DNA of 64,000 nucleotides from Ancylobacter sp. IITR112 (GTDB lineage Bacteria; Pseudomonadota; Alphaproteobacteria; Rhizobiales; Xanthobacteraceae): NCBI RefSeq assembly GCF_041415945.1, contig NZ_JBGCUS010000001.1, positions 4,434,501 to 4,498,500 of the forward strand, read 5' to 3'. Shown piece by piece: positions 63,868 to 64,000 of this stretch (position 1 is its first letter; each line of letters starts with the position of its first letter). The notes under the pieces were generated by a model. It saw only the letters and a program-made list of their open reading frames with translations, ran no database searches and was not told where the DNA came from. The position numbers and the translations under genes were made by a program.

Positions 63868-64000
63868 CTAATTGCCGAGATATCGTACCCAGAAGATCGA
63901 AAATCCTCCAATGACAAATATGATAAGATATAAAATAGTAGCTATCATCATTAATATGTATTTTAGCAAAGATTCTCTTATGTTAAAAACGCCAAGCCTA
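63868..64000 (-). CDS. Partial ORF with C-terminal membrane helix, open at the window edge
   Basis: About 44 codons visible before a TAG at 63868-63870; the frame is open to the edge. A strongly hydrophobic stretch MMIATILYLIIFVIGGF is followed by a short basic tail. Internal ATGs at about 63951-63956 could also start a 28-residue mini-protein. The DNA here is strongly AT-rich, unlike the rest of the window. Confidence 0.35.
   Translation of the reverse strand, partial: RLGVFNIRESLLKYILMMIATILYLIIFVIGGFSIFWVRYLGN

Overview
The window is GC-rich DNA from an alphaproteobacterium, most likely Hyphomicrobiales and perhaps the Xanthobacteraceae. That placement is inferred from the UPF0262 / DUF2948 / hisD / murA / maf / yacG neighbourhood, a RepC-type replication gene, and gene content typical of soil or plant-associated members. 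No 16S or other decisive marker is present.

Layout, left to right. (1) 1-4116: a branched-chain-type ABC transporter operon on the minus strand (binding protein, livH, livM, livG, start of livF), divergent from an ABM-domain monooxygenase. (2) 4.8-7.6 kb: a Zn alcohol dehydrogenase, a fatty acid hydroxylase-family membrane protein and two small membrane proteins. (3) 7826-20299: one giant autotransporter adhesin of 4157 residues, whose stop codon lies inside a perfect 17-bp inverted repeat, followed by an 890-bp non-coding stretch and an AraC-type regulator. (4) 22.5-30.5 kb: a complete kdp potassium system (a 28-residue unannotated ORF, then kdpF, A, B, C, D, E) with a 12-bp direct repeat in its promoter region. 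(5) 30.6-31.9 kb: an excisionase-like gene and a tyrosine integrase broken by an in-frame amber codon.

(6) 31955-49541: an integrated mobilizable element, the main find. Its ends are a near-perfect direct repeat (16 and 17 bp, one base indel) of the 3' end of the tRNA-Phe gene at 49525-49600. Inside are a VirD2-type relaxase, an XRE regulator, a gene split by an IS407-group insertion sequence (perfect 17-bp ends, 4-bp target duplication), and a six-gene restriction/defence module: Vsr nickase, m5C methyltransferase, MORC/MutL-like GHKL ATPase, Z1-domain helicase-like ATPase, PD-(D/E)XK nuclease and AIPR protein. A P4-type integrase with two translationally coupled mini membrane proteins lies beside the tRNA. 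The relaxase would mobilize the element with help from another conjugation system, the integrase would insert it, and the defence module is its cargo.

(7) 49525-55938: conserved core genes (tRNA-Phe, yacG, maf, LMW phosphatase, UPF0262, hisD, DUF2948, murA, a 56-residue ORF, tRNA-Thr). (8) 55939-59053: a second, plasmid-derived segment directly after tRNA-Thr, with a predicted antisense RNA, a RepC-like gene that looks truncated, and a MobV relaxase. (9) 59054-60316: an IS3-family element with no target duplication that joins two unrelated truncated genes. (10) 60317-64000: the remains of a TonB-dependent haem/haemoglobin-type receptor fused to an Omp25/Omp31-like barrel, a small FhuF-like [2Fe-2S] protein, and AT-richer DNA with unrecognised ORFs at the window edge.

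Functions are assigned from visible motifs and family knowledge. No database search was possible.
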